DNA of 10,121 nt from JAZKFT01 sp043760535 (GTDB lineage Bacteria; Bacteroidota; Bacteroidia; Chitinophagales; Chitinophagaceae). Location: NCBI GenBank assembly GCA_043760535.1, contig JAYUOV010000234.1, forward strand, positions 1 to 10,121, written 5' to 3'. The position numbers and the translations under genes are program-made. This document shows positions 1 through 6,293 of this stretch, piece by piece. The first letter of the stretch is position 1. Every line of letters starts with the position of its first letter. A model generated the notes under the pieces. That model saw only the letters and a program-made list of their open reading frames with translations, had not been told where the DNA came from and did no database searches.

Positions 1-90
1 CGTGTTCCTACAGGATGCCATATTTTTTATTGAAAATCAATTATTTAAAAAACCCTGTACACAGTTTGTCTATGCCTGTTTTTAGGCTTT
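1..90 (+). repeat. 90-bp direct repeat, copy A (upstream of first surface protein)
   Basis: Positions 1-90 align without gaps to 2734-2823, with mismatches only at 7, 37, 48, 49, 52 and 87 (84/90 identical). Each copy lies a short way upstream of a large secreted-protein gene: it ends 64 bp before the start at 154 here and 60 bp before the start at 2883 in copy B. The first 14 bases (CGTGTTCCTACAGG) also match the right half of the palindrome at 2701-2730, so the palindrome may continue to the left of the window. The repeat might carry a shared promoter or leader, or be a dispersed element. No clean TAnnTTTG promoter box is conserved in both copies, so the regulatory reading is only inferred. 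Confidence 0.85.
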
Positions 91-153
91 GGAGGATAAA
101 ATGGTCAATTTGCAGTGTTAAAATATTTGTTCCAACCGCCTTAAAAATCCTTT

Positions 154-2397
154 ATGACATTCAAGTACATTTTTTCCATTGCCATCCTGTTGGTTGCAGG
201 TAGTAAGTTGGAAGCCCAAAATGTGGGTATAGGTACCACTGCACCTAAACGAACTTTCGTGGTAAGGAATGATTCTACCGGTGCCAATACTGTTGTGGCC
301 GAGTTGGCCTCCAGTAGCGGCGACAAAAATTTTCATTTGGTAACTACCAAAGGCGATGGTTTAAACATTAGCGGATCCGTTGTAACTAAAATCGGTATGC
401 TTTATGGCGATGCCAATGCCAACCACAATACCTATCTCCGGTTCCATAGGGGCAATGGGATTGTTGGCGGTTTTTTAAGTTTCTCAACCGATACCGATAT
501 GGAAAGAATGCGGATAGATGCCAGTGGCAATGTAGGCATTGGCACCACTGCACCTGCCCAAAAATTACAGGTACAGGTAGATAACAATGGCTTTAATATA
601 CCGCTACTTATACAAAATTTGAATGGTACCCAAAACGGCGCCACGGCTAACGGAAACAATTCTGTAGGCATTGGTTTTTTAAATGAAGGCGGAGGTAACT
701 GGTATAAAGCAGCCATTACCCACGAAAGAACCGGGGCTTTTGGTATTGGAAAATTGCACTTTTTGGTAAATGGAACGGCAGATGCTAACCCCGCCACCTT
801 TGCAGATACCAGAATGACGGTTACATCGGCAGGCGTAGGTATCGGCACCACCACACCAAATGCATCTGCATTGCTGGATGTAACATCCGCCAATAAAGGT
901 TTTCTGCCGCCACGTGTAGCACTTACCGGCCCCAATGATGTTAGTACCATCCCTAATCCTGTTGCCGCCCTTACTGTTTACAACACCACCACCAGCAAGC
1001 TTAATGTATGGGATGGCAGCACATGGACAGCGCCGATAAACACAACGGAACAGCCTTACCAGAACCCAACTGTTACATTTAATTATACAGGTAATGTTCA
1101 GCCTTATATAGTTCCCCAAAATGTTTTTGCCATTACAGTGGACGCTACTGGTGCTGCAGGTGGAAACACTTTTTTTGGTGCTGGTGGTAAAGGCGGACGT
1201 GTTCAAACAACATTAACCGTTACACCAGGGGAGACCCTTAATATTTATGTGGGGAGGAGTGGAGGATTCGGCACGCAGGCGAATGGCACATCTGGCGGCT
1301 ACAATGGGGGAGGAAGTACTGTTGGCTATACCGGAGGCGGTGGCGGGGCAACGGATATAAGACGTAACGGCACCGCACTTAGCAATCGTATACTTGTAGC
1401 TGGCGGGGGCGGGGGAGCACCGTATTTCAATATTTCTGAGCTTGGCGGAGCGGGTGGCGGCCTTGTTGGGGGAAGCACTTCTGGTGGAATAACAGGGGGT
1501 AGCCAAACTGCAGGCGGTAATATAGGAGGCACATTAGGCCAGGGTTCCAATGGTGTAATAAATGGCACTGGCGGTGGTGGTGGTGGCGGCTATTATGGCG
1601 GCGGCGGTACTTATGATGAAGTCATAGGTGGAGGTGGTGGCTCTTCTTTTGTTATTGCTATCGGTAGTGCTGGCACCCTTCATACGCAAGGCTATCAGTC
1701 GGGCAATGCTAGTCTCACTATTGTTCCTAACTTGGCTTATCCTCAACCAGCTATCGGTGTAGCTAATCTTACCGGCACTTTGCCTGCTATAAATGGCAAT
1801 GCACTCACCAACCTCAATGCGGCCAACCTTACCGGTACTATAAACGGTGCTAGATTACCCAATCCTTTGCCTGCTATAGATGGCAATGCACTCACCAACC
1901 TTAATGCGGCCAACCTTACCGGCACTATAAACGGTGCTAGATTACCCAATCCTTTGCCAGCGATAGATGGCAATGCACTCACCAACCTTAGTGCGGCCAA
2001 CCTTACCGGTACAATAAACGGTGCTAGATTACCCAATCCTTTGCCTGCTATAGATGGCAATGCACTCACCAACCTCAATATGGCCAACCTTACCGGTACC
2101 TGGGCCAACCAAAGCCAAACTACCAACGGCTATGTAAAGATGGGTGGGCTTATTCTTCAATGGGGTACAGTAGCCTATACTACCTGGTCTGGCATCGGGG
2201 TAAACTTTCCGATTGCTTTTCCCAACAATGTTTTTTCCATCACTACAAATGTAAATGATGTAGGTGGTGGGCCGGGCGGCAATACTCCCTGTAAAACTAC
2301 CGCTATAACGAATGCATCTTTCAACATACGAGGGCAGCAAAGTTGGAGTGGCACTGACAATTCGACCTTGATAAAATGGATTGCAATTGGGAATTAA
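154..2397 (+). CDS. Secreted modular surface protein: NVGIGTTAP repeats, glycine-rich domain, 29-residue repeats, tail-fibre-like C-terminus
   Basis: A 747-residue exported protein. Residues 1-21 form a signal peptide (K4, then hydrophobic IFSIAILLVAG, likely cut after LEA-21). NVGIGTTAP motifs begin at residues 23 and 126, with a variant (GVGIGTTTP) near 227; it is followed by ALLDVTSANKGFLPPR, a stretch very common in Bacteroidota surface and tail-fibre-like proteins. Residues about 306-527 form a glycine-rich domain (VPQNVFAITVDATGAAGG, later GGGGGATDIRR and VAGGGGGAP) resembling the ALK/LTK-type Gly_rich family. Residues 543-650 are near-identical 29-residue repeats. Residues about 651-747 (NGYVKMGGLILQWG, FPIAFPNNVFSI, final WIAIGN) resemble the C-terminal domain of gp53-like phage tail fibres. 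The probable role is adhesion or another cell-surface function, which is inferred. No T9SS sorting tail is seen, so the export route past the periplasm is unclear. The start is chosen because it yields a complete signal peptide; there is no Shine-Dalgarno sequence. Confidence 0.93.
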   Translation: MTFKYIFSIAILLVAGSKLEAQNVGIGTTAPKRTFVVRNDSTGANTVVAELASSSGDKNFHLVTTKGDGLNISGSVVTKIGMLYGDANANHNTYLRFHRGNGIVGGFLSFSTDTDMERMRIDASGNVGIGTTAPAQKLQVQVDNNGFNIPLLIQNLNGTQNGATANGNNSVGIGFLNEGGGNWYKAAITHERTGAFGIGKLHFLVNGTADANPATFADTRMTVTSAGVGIGTTTPNASALLDVTSANKGFLPPRVALTGPNDVSTIPNPVAALTVYNTTTSKLNVWDGSTWTAPINTTEQPYQNPTVTFNYTGNVQPYIVPQNVFAITVDATGAAGGNTFFGAGGKGGRVQTTLTVTPGETLNIYVGRSGGFGTQANGTSGGYNGGGSTVGYTGGGGGATDIRRNGTALSNRILVAGGGGGAPYFNISELGGAGGGLVGGSTSGGITGGSQTAGGNIGGTLGQGSNGVINGTGGGGGGGYYGGGGTYDEVIGGGGGSSFVIAIGSAGTLHTQGYQSGNASLTIVPNLAYPQPAIGVANLTGTLPAINGNALTNLNAANLTGTINGARLPNPLPAIDGNALTNLNAANLTGTINGARLPNPLPAIDGNALTNLSAANLTGTINGARLPNPLPAIDGNALTNLNMANLTGTWANQSQTTNGYVKMGGLILQWGTVAYTTWSGIGVNFPIAFPNNVFSITTNVNDVGGGPGGNTPCKTTAITNASFNIRGQQSWSGTDNSTLIKWIAIGN
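1780..2103 (+). repeat. 87-bp in-frame tandem repeats (three full units plus a partial)
   Basis: Units lie at 1780-1866, 1867-1953 and 1954-2040, with a partial unit at 2041-2103. Each full unit encodes 29 residues (LPAIDGNALTNLN, then AANLTGTINGARLPNP). Units 1 and 2 differ at 3 of 87 bases and units 2 and 3 at 5 of 87, and most changes are synonymous. Such similarity points to recent duplication or homogenisation. Because the unit is a multiple of three, gain or loss of units would change protein length without breaking the frame. The repeats sit between the glycine-rich domain and the tail-fibre-like C-terminus and probably act as a stalk or spacer. Confidence 0.95.
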
Positions 2398-2416
2398 ATT
2401 ATTATGAAGTTCACAT

Positions 2417-2448
2417 ACCAGCGCTCCGTTAGCCAACGGAGTGCTGGT
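2417..2448 (+). terminator. 14-bp hairpin just after the first surface-protein gene
   Basis: ACCAGCGCTCCGTT (2417-2430) pairs with 2435-2448 around an AGCC loop, with one G-T wobble. It starts 19 bp after the stop codon, so it may end or stabilise the upstream transcript. There is no T-run after the stem, so it is not a classic intrinsic terminator. Its right arm overlaps an inverted 21-bp repeat (2441-2461), so it could instead be part of a dispersed REP-like element. Confidence 0.5.
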
Positions 2449-2677
2449 TCATTACTTGATTCAGCATTAAGAGCAACTATGCTAATATCAACAAATCCAA
2501 TAACTGCCTTTTGAGGTTCTCTGCACAGCCTGTTACTGTGCCGATAACAAAGAAAATTACTTCGCTTTCGTAAAACTTGTATTGGCTGCACATGAAAAAA
2601 ATATATCCGTTAACAATATTGTATTTTTCTCTTTTTGGTTAGCAACTGCTGTGGTAAATCAAGTAATGAACCAGCAC
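2441..2677. repeat. Inverted pair of perfect 21-bp arms bounding about 195 bp
   Basis: The arm at 2441-2461 (starting GTGCTGGTTCATTACTTG) is the exact reverse complement of 2657-2677. On its inner side, similarity stops. On its outer side, each arm runs into a different hairpin: CTCCGTT/AACGGAG on the left and CGGCC/GGCCG (2678-2682 with 2687-2691) on the right. This is the layout of REP-like elements that share a head and differ in their stem. The enclosed DNA shows no confident gene apart from the possible lipoprotein start at 2592. Confidence 0.8.
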
Positions 2678-2766
2678 CGGCCGGGAGGCCGTCGCCAGAT
2701 GTAGGAACACGCCTCGAGGCGTGTTCCTACAGGCGTGTTTCTACAGGATGCCATATTTTTTATTGA
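2592..2766 (+). pseudogene. Possible broken lipoprotein gene start
   Basis: The ATG at 2592 reads MKKIYPLTILYFSLFG and then meets TAG at 2640-2642; this resembles the charged and hydrophobic parts of a signal peptide. The +1 frame continues open across the break as VSNCCGKSSNEPAPAG and so on, to TGA at 2764-2766. Removing a single T from the T5 tract at 2632-2636 would join the two as a lipoprotein-like leader with a Cys pair followed by a polar, proline-rich linker. After about residue 34 the open frame runs through the palindrome and copy B of the 90-bp repeat, so the rest of any gene is missing. The frame-1 part lies largely within repeat DNA, so the resemblance may be chance. Confidence 0.35.
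2701..2745. repeat. Perfect 30-bp palindrome (2701-2730) plus 14-bp tandem tail
   Basis: The half-site GTAGGAACACGCCTC (2701-2715) is followed directly by its exact reverse complement (2716-2730), with no spacer. The right half is then repeated in tandem: GGCGTGTTCCTACA at 2718-2731 and GGCGTGTTTCTACA at 2732-2745. The latter runs into copy B of the 90-bp repeat. A perfect GC-rich palindrome in an intergenic gap suggests a REP/BIME-type dispersed element, of the kind mobilised by Y1 (RAYT) transposases. No such transposase is present in the window. Confidence 0.85.
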
Positions 2767-2823
2767 AAACCAATTATTTATTAATCCCTGTACACAGTTT
2801 GTCTATGCCTGTTTTTAGGTTTT
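2734..2823 (+). repeat. 90-bp direct repeat, copy B (upstream of second surface protein)
   Basis: This is the second copy of the repeat at 1-90, 84/90 identical and without gaps. It ends 60 bp before the start codon of the beta-helix protein at 2883, a spacing close to that of copy A. It follows the 30-bp palindrome directly. The two copies bound a segment of about 2.7 kb holding the whole first surface-protein gene. Confidence 0.85.
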
Positions 2824-2882
2824 AGGGGGAAATAGGCTTCTCTTTACAACAAGGGCTGCTACAACCACGCCCCAAAAACTTT

Positions 2883-5111
2883 ATGAAACAAAAATTACTC
2901 TTAGCCATTTTACTATTTGTAAGCCTTGCACCTGTAAAGGCAATAACGTACTATGTAGATGCCGCCCGGCCCGACAATAGCGGTGCAGGCACCACTTGGG
3001 CCACTGCCGAAAAGGAATTACAGGTAGCCATTAACGAAGCCGTAAGTGGCGACCAGGTATGGGTAAAAGCCGGAACCTACAAACCCACAACAGGAGCCGA
3101 CCGTAACATTTCGTTTACCCTAAAAAATGGCGTAGCTGTTTATGGCGGTTTTGTAGGTACAGAAACACTGCTGAACCAAAGAAGTTTTGTTTACAATGCT
3201 ACTATACTCAGTGGCGACCTGCTGGGCAATGATGTAAGTTTTACCAACAACGGCGAAAATTCTTACCATGTAATAACCTGCAATTCTCCAATTAATAGCA
3301 CAGCAGTACTAGATGGCTTTACCATAACAAAAGGCAATGCCAATGGCGGCAGTTCACTATATGGTGGCGGAATGCAATGTCTTGGTGCATCACCTACATT
3401 AAATAATCTCCTATTCACCATCAACAATGCCCTGAATGGCGGCGCCGCAATAAGTTTCCAAGGGGTAAGTGCATCCATACTTACAAATTGTGTATTCGAC
3501 AATAATTTTACTAATAGTTTAGGGGGAGCCATTGAGATCTTCAATACTAATACTGCACATAGTTTTGTCAATTGCATAATTTATAATAATACAGCAGGCT
3601 ATGGGAGTGCATTTTCCATCTATAACGGTGTCGCAAATTTTACAAATTGTAATTTTTCAAAAAACCATGTTACCAATCCTGCTGGTGCACCCAATTCATA
3701 TCTTGGATATATTGAACTTTCTGACGTAAAGATGAAAAACGTAGTGATTTGGGAAACGGACATCAGCCCCAGCGGGTATTATATGGACATACTTTCTTCC
3801 AACTTTTCTGCCTCTAATTCTTTGATACAAACTGGCTGGGGTAGTATTAATATCGTAAACACCCTTGCAAATCCATTAGTAGCAGATGTAAATGATGGCG
3901 ACGGCCCCGATAATATTTGGCGTACCGCCGATGATGGCCTGCGCATATCCTGCAGCAGCCCTGCTATAAATGCAAGCGACCCTGCCACAGTGCTTACAAA
4001 AGATATAATGGGTATTACCAGGGTAGGCACAGCAGATATAGGTGCTTACGAAAGCGGTAGCCAAAACATTGCACCCTCCGCAATAGCATCGGCTAACAGC
4101 GAAGTGCTTTTAACCCAAAATGCTACTGGCATTACCAACTATTCCACTTGCAGTAATCTTGTAGCTACTATAAATTCCTCTGGGGCTTACACCATTGCTG
4201 GTGGTGTAAAAGCCACCGTTTGGCTGGAGGCTGCACAACCTACCCACTATTTAAAACGCCACTACGAAATAACACCTGCTACCAATGCAGCCACGGCTAC
4301 AGCCAAACTAACCCTATACTTTACCCAGCAGGAGTTTACCGATTTTAATAGCGGCAATTCGCCAGACTTGCCAACTGGCCCCGGTGATGCAGCAGGCATA
4401 GCCACTTTGCGAATAGAAAAACGCAGCGGCACCAGCAGCGATGGCAGCGGCCTGCCCAATACCTATCCGGTTGGCACACCCGAAACCATTACCCCAACCC
4501 TCGTTTTTTGGAACAGCACCGCCAGCCGCTGGGAGGTAACTTTTGATGTATTAACAGGCTTTAGTGGCTTTTTTGTAAAAACGCTTACCACCATTTTGCC
4601 TTTGCGGCTACTTGGTTTTACAGGCACTAATAAAAACAATACCAACAAACTGGAATGGAACACCGCCAGCGAAACCAATACCAAACAATTTAATGTGGAA
4701 TGGATGGTGGCCGGTGGCCAATGGGCAGCATTGGGCAATGTAAATGCTTTTGGCAGTGGCAACCATAGCTATACTATTAACCATAACAATCCACCCACTG
4801 GCATCATTTTTTACAGGTTAAAAATGGTAGATACTGATGGCAATTTTACTTACAGCCATACCATTTCGTTAAGCAGCGCTGGTATAAATGGTATCAGCGT
4901 TTATCCAAATCCGGCTTCCGGGTTTATTAATATTACCGTGGGTAACAATTTACTAAACACCAAAGTACAGCTATACAACGCAGCAGGGCAATTGATGCAA
5001 AGCAAACATGCAACAGCACCTGTTAACCAAATGGTTATTAAAGGCTACGCCGAAGGGGTGTATCAGTTACGGTTTATGGACGGCAGTATTGCTACGTTTA
5101 TTAAAGAGTAA
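2883..5111 (+). CDS. Secreted parallel beta-helix protein with T9SS type A C-terminal sorting domain
   Basis: A 742-residue exported protein. Residues 1-20 form a signal peptide, cut after PVKA. Residues about 22-355 are a right-handed beta-helix of the pectate-lyase-like/polymorphic-outer-membrane type: an opening YYVDAARPDNSGAGTTWATA, then DQVWVKAGTYKPT, YGGFVGTE and many N- and G-rich turns. C357SSPAIN and DIGAYES (385-391) mark the end of a choice-of-anchor-Q-like helix. A middle domain (about 400-560) is not recognised by name. Residues about 572-664 look like a fibronectin-III-like beta-sandwich (LEWNTASETNTKQFNVEW, FYRLKMVDTDG). Residues about 667-742 are a T9SS type A sorting domain (VYPNPASGFINI, VQLYNAAGQL, GVYQLRF), used for outer-membrane passage and surface attachment or release. 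No catalytic residues can be assigned, so adhesin and glycan-lyase roles both remain open. No clear terminator follows; a decayed S74 gene starts at once. Confidence 0.94.
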   Translation: MKQKLLLAILLFVSLAPVKAITYYVDAARPDNSGAGTTWATAEKELQVAINEAVSGDQVWVKAGTYKPTTGADRNISFTLKNGVAVYGGFVGTETLLNQRSFVYNATILSGDLLGNDVSFTNNGENSYHVITCNSPINSTAVLDGFTITKGNANGGSSLYGGGMQCLGASPTLNNLLFTINNALNGGAAISFQGVSASILTNCVFDNNFTNSLGGAIEIFNTNTAHSFVNCIIYNNTAGYGSAFSIYNGVANFTNCNFSKNHVTNPAGAPNSYLGYIELSDVKMKNVVIWETDISPSGYYMDILSSNFSASNSLIQTGWGSINIVNTLANPLVADVNDGDGPDNIWRTADDGLRISCSSPAINASDPATVLTKDIMGITRVGTADIGAYESGSQNIAPSAIASANSEVLLTQNATGITNYSTCSNLVATINSSGAYTIAGGVKATVWLEAAQPTHYLKRHYEITPATNAATATAKLTLYFTQQEFTDFNSGNSPDLPTGPGDAAGIATLRIEKRSGTSSDGSGLPNTYPVGTPETITPTLVFWNSTASRWEVTFDVLTGFSGFFVKTLTTILPLRLLGFTGTNKNNTNKLEWNTASETNTKQFNVEWMVAGGQWAALGNVNAFGSGNHSYTINHNNPPTGIIFYRLKMVDTDGNFTYSHTISLSSAGINGISVYPNPASGFINITVGNNLLNTKVQLYNAAGQLMQSKHATAPVNQMVIKGYAEGVYQLRFMDGSIATFIKE

Positions 5112-5526
5112 GTAAAATTCAATACAGCCAATGGGTAGATGGCGTAAACCGATTCAACGTACCTACTAGTGACAGCAGATAAAAAGACAATATAACCGGT
5201 TTAAAAACACAGGAATTGGCAGGGTGATGGCTTTACGGCCTGTATATTTTTATTACAAAAATGTGCCATGTACTATTTTTACCGGCAGCCTTTTACAGTA
5301 GCAAGGTTTTATAGCCGATGAATTGCAAACAGTAATTCCCAGTGCTGTAAATGGCAATAAAGTTTGGCTTACTGCCGCAGGAAAATTGGAACCCTAAACA
5401 GTGAATGTAATGCCCATTGTATCGGTGCCTACCAAGGCAGTAAAAGAGCAGCAACTTCTAATAGAAAAACTACAACTGCAGGTAGAAGAGCTATTAAGGG
5501 AAAAAGCAAGTGCAGTAAAAAAATAA
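5111..5526 (+). pseudogene. Decayed C-terminus of an endosialidase-chaperone (peptidase S74 type) protein
   Basis: The remnant opens in the frame of position 5111 (QWVDGVNRFNVPT), then SDSR, TAA (5180-5182) and KDNITGL. It shifts frame between about 5200 and 5208 and continues as NTGIGRVMALRPVYFYYKNV. After TAG (5299-5301) comes QGFIADELQTVIPSAVNG, then KLEP, TAA (5395-5397), TVNVMPIVSV and TKAVKEQQ, and a coiled-coil tail (IEKLQLQVEELLREK) ending at TAA 5524-5526. The order SDxRxKxNI, ALRPV, GFIAxExQ, coiled coil is that of the intramolecular chaperone of endosialidase found at the end of many tail fibres and Bacteroidota surface proteins. Two of the stops fit C-to-T changes of glutamine codons. 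The N-terminal part is missing: the remnant begins immediately after the upstream stop codon. It is probably a dead relative of NVGIGTTAP-type proteins such as the one at 154-2397. Confidence 0.85.
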
Positions 5527-5532
5527 ATGTAC

Positions 5533-5786
5533 AATTTCAGAACTCCTTACTCTTCGCAGTTTTGATTGCGTAGTTTTTCTTTTTTTGCCTGTCCCGCCTG
5601 CCCCGATGAATATCGGTGGATTATTTCGGTGGAACCCAGCGAAAGCCCTGCCCTGATGGAGCGACATTGGCGAACGTTGTAAATCCCGTAGCATTGCGGG
5701 ACTCCGTTCAACTGATTGCTACTATCAGGTATTTAGATTGCGAATAACAAGTGGTTTCAGTTCACGGGGTAAGGAGTTCTGAATTT
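5533..5786. mobile_element. MITE-like non-coding element with 13-bp TIRs and AATTT target duplication
   Basis: The terminal inverted repeat CAGAACTCCTTAC (5538-5550) is matched perfectly by GTAAGGAGTTCTG (5769-5781). Directly outside the ends is a 5-bp direct repeat, AATTT, at 5533-5537 and 5782-5786, as expected of a target-site duplication. The body is 244 bp, holds no convincing gene and is more GC-rich than its surroundings. It contains small hairpins (CCGAT/ATCGG near 5604-5617; TCCCG/CGGGA near 5686-5703). It begins 11 bp after the stop of the S74 remnant. These traits match a miniature inverted-repeat transposable element moved by a transposase encoded elsewhere; the parent family cannot be named. 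A dispersed structured repeat is the alternative. Confidence 0.7.
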
Positions 5787-5883
5787 ACAAAGGTTGGTTT
5801 TCGGCATTGATTTTAAACAAATTTCATTTTATTAAACCTACGAAATCATAAGCGAAAGCTGGTGGTTCTTGTTTTTTGTAAAA

Positions 5884-5920
5884 AAAAGCCCTGCTAAAAA
5901 TATTTATTAGCAGGGCTTTT
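5884..5920 (-). terminator. Strong bidirectional intrinsic terminator
   Basis: AAAAGCCCTGCTAA (5884-5897) pairs perfectly with 5907-5920 around a 9-base AT loop. An A-run precedes it (from 5879) and a T-run closes it, so it works in both directions. It lies 20 bp past the stop codon of the minus-strand gene at 5940-6293 and should end that transcript. On the + strand it would stop any read-through from the surface-protein region. Confidence 0.9.
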
Positions 5921-5939
5921 ATCAAAAGAAACCTATTAA

Positions 5940-6293
5940 TTATCGCTGAACTGGAGCTGGAGTTTTAAATGTTGGTAAAGTGACCTTGTGCTTGTAAGGA
6001 TAGATATAGGTAGTGTTACCACGCTGATAAGTAATAACAGAATTCATAATAGTATTTTGAGGTGCCTTATCTACCAAGTTAAAACTGCCTTTGTATAAAA
6101 AACCAGGTTTAGAGAATAAACTAAAATTTGTTACAGCTTTCAAGTCGAAACCACTGAATTTTAAAACCACACCTTTTTTACTTTTCGAATCGCCTTTAGC
6201 AGCATAGATGCTCACAGATACTAATGATATAATACCAAATAAACTCAATCTGAGTGCTTTAGATATTTTATTAATAATCTGTGTGTGTTTCAT
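5940..6293 (-). CDS. Small exported protein of unknown function
   Basis: The 117-residue product has a clear signal peptide: basic start (MKHTQIINKISKALR), hydrophobic core (LSLFGIISLVSVSI) and a likely cut after YA-31. The mature part is about 86 residues, basic, with no cysteines and no lipobox. It has beta-strand-like stretches (GVVLKFSGFDLKAVTNFSLF, ITYQRGNTTYIYPYKHKV), which would suit a small periplasmic or surface beta-rich protein. I do not recognise the family. It is a single-gene unit, with its own terminator at 5884-5920 and an AT-rich region shared with the divergent TPR gene upstream. The gene is judged real because of the signal peptide, the matching terminator and the absence of any competing frame. 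Confidence 0.8.
   Translation of the reverse strand: MKHTQIINKISKALRLSLFGIISLVSVSIYAAKGDSKSKKGVVLKFSGFDLKAVTNFSLFSKPGFLYKGSFNLVDKAPQNTIMNSVITYQRGNTTYIYPYKHKVTLPTFKTPAPVQR

Noticed and set aside
88..129. Promoter boxes before the first surface protein (TTTG at 88-91 and 109-112, AATATTTG at 122-129)
   Set aside because: The spacing does not fit the Bacteroidota -33/-7 pattern and the boxes are not conserved in repeat copy B.
15..203. Open frame of 62 codons on the + strand at the left edge
   Set aside because: It lies in the 90-bp repeat and overlaps the true start at 154 in another frame; no signal peptide, domain or conserved feature is seen.
1780..2103. CRISPR-like regular repeats
   Set aside because: The units are contiguous 87-bp in-frame coding repeats without variable spacers.
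432..2126. Several long minus-strand open frames opposite the first surface protein (432-950, 679-1206, 1213-1506, 1743-2126)
   Set aside because: They mirror the repeats and glycine/proline-rich coding of the + strand gene, lack sensible starts or domains, and overlap each other.
2521..2541. Small 6-bp hairpin GCACAG/CTGTGC
   Set aside because: Too short, without T-run or context, to call a terminator or RNA element.
2394..2591. 65-codon minus-strand frame ending in SSNEPALRWLTERWY
   Set aside because: Its C-terminal half is the inverted 21-bp arm plus hairpin, so it is most likely repeat DNA read by chance.
5180..5397. Stop-codon readthrough or recoding in the S74 region
   Set aside because: There are both TAA and TAG stops plus a frameshift and no start codon, which fits decay better than recoding; other genes in the window use TAA normally.
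5364..5694. Open frames 5364-5573 (+) and 5494-5694 (-)
   Set aside because: The first is an out-of-frame reading of the S74 remnant, and the second runs across the end of the MITE-like element; neither has family features.
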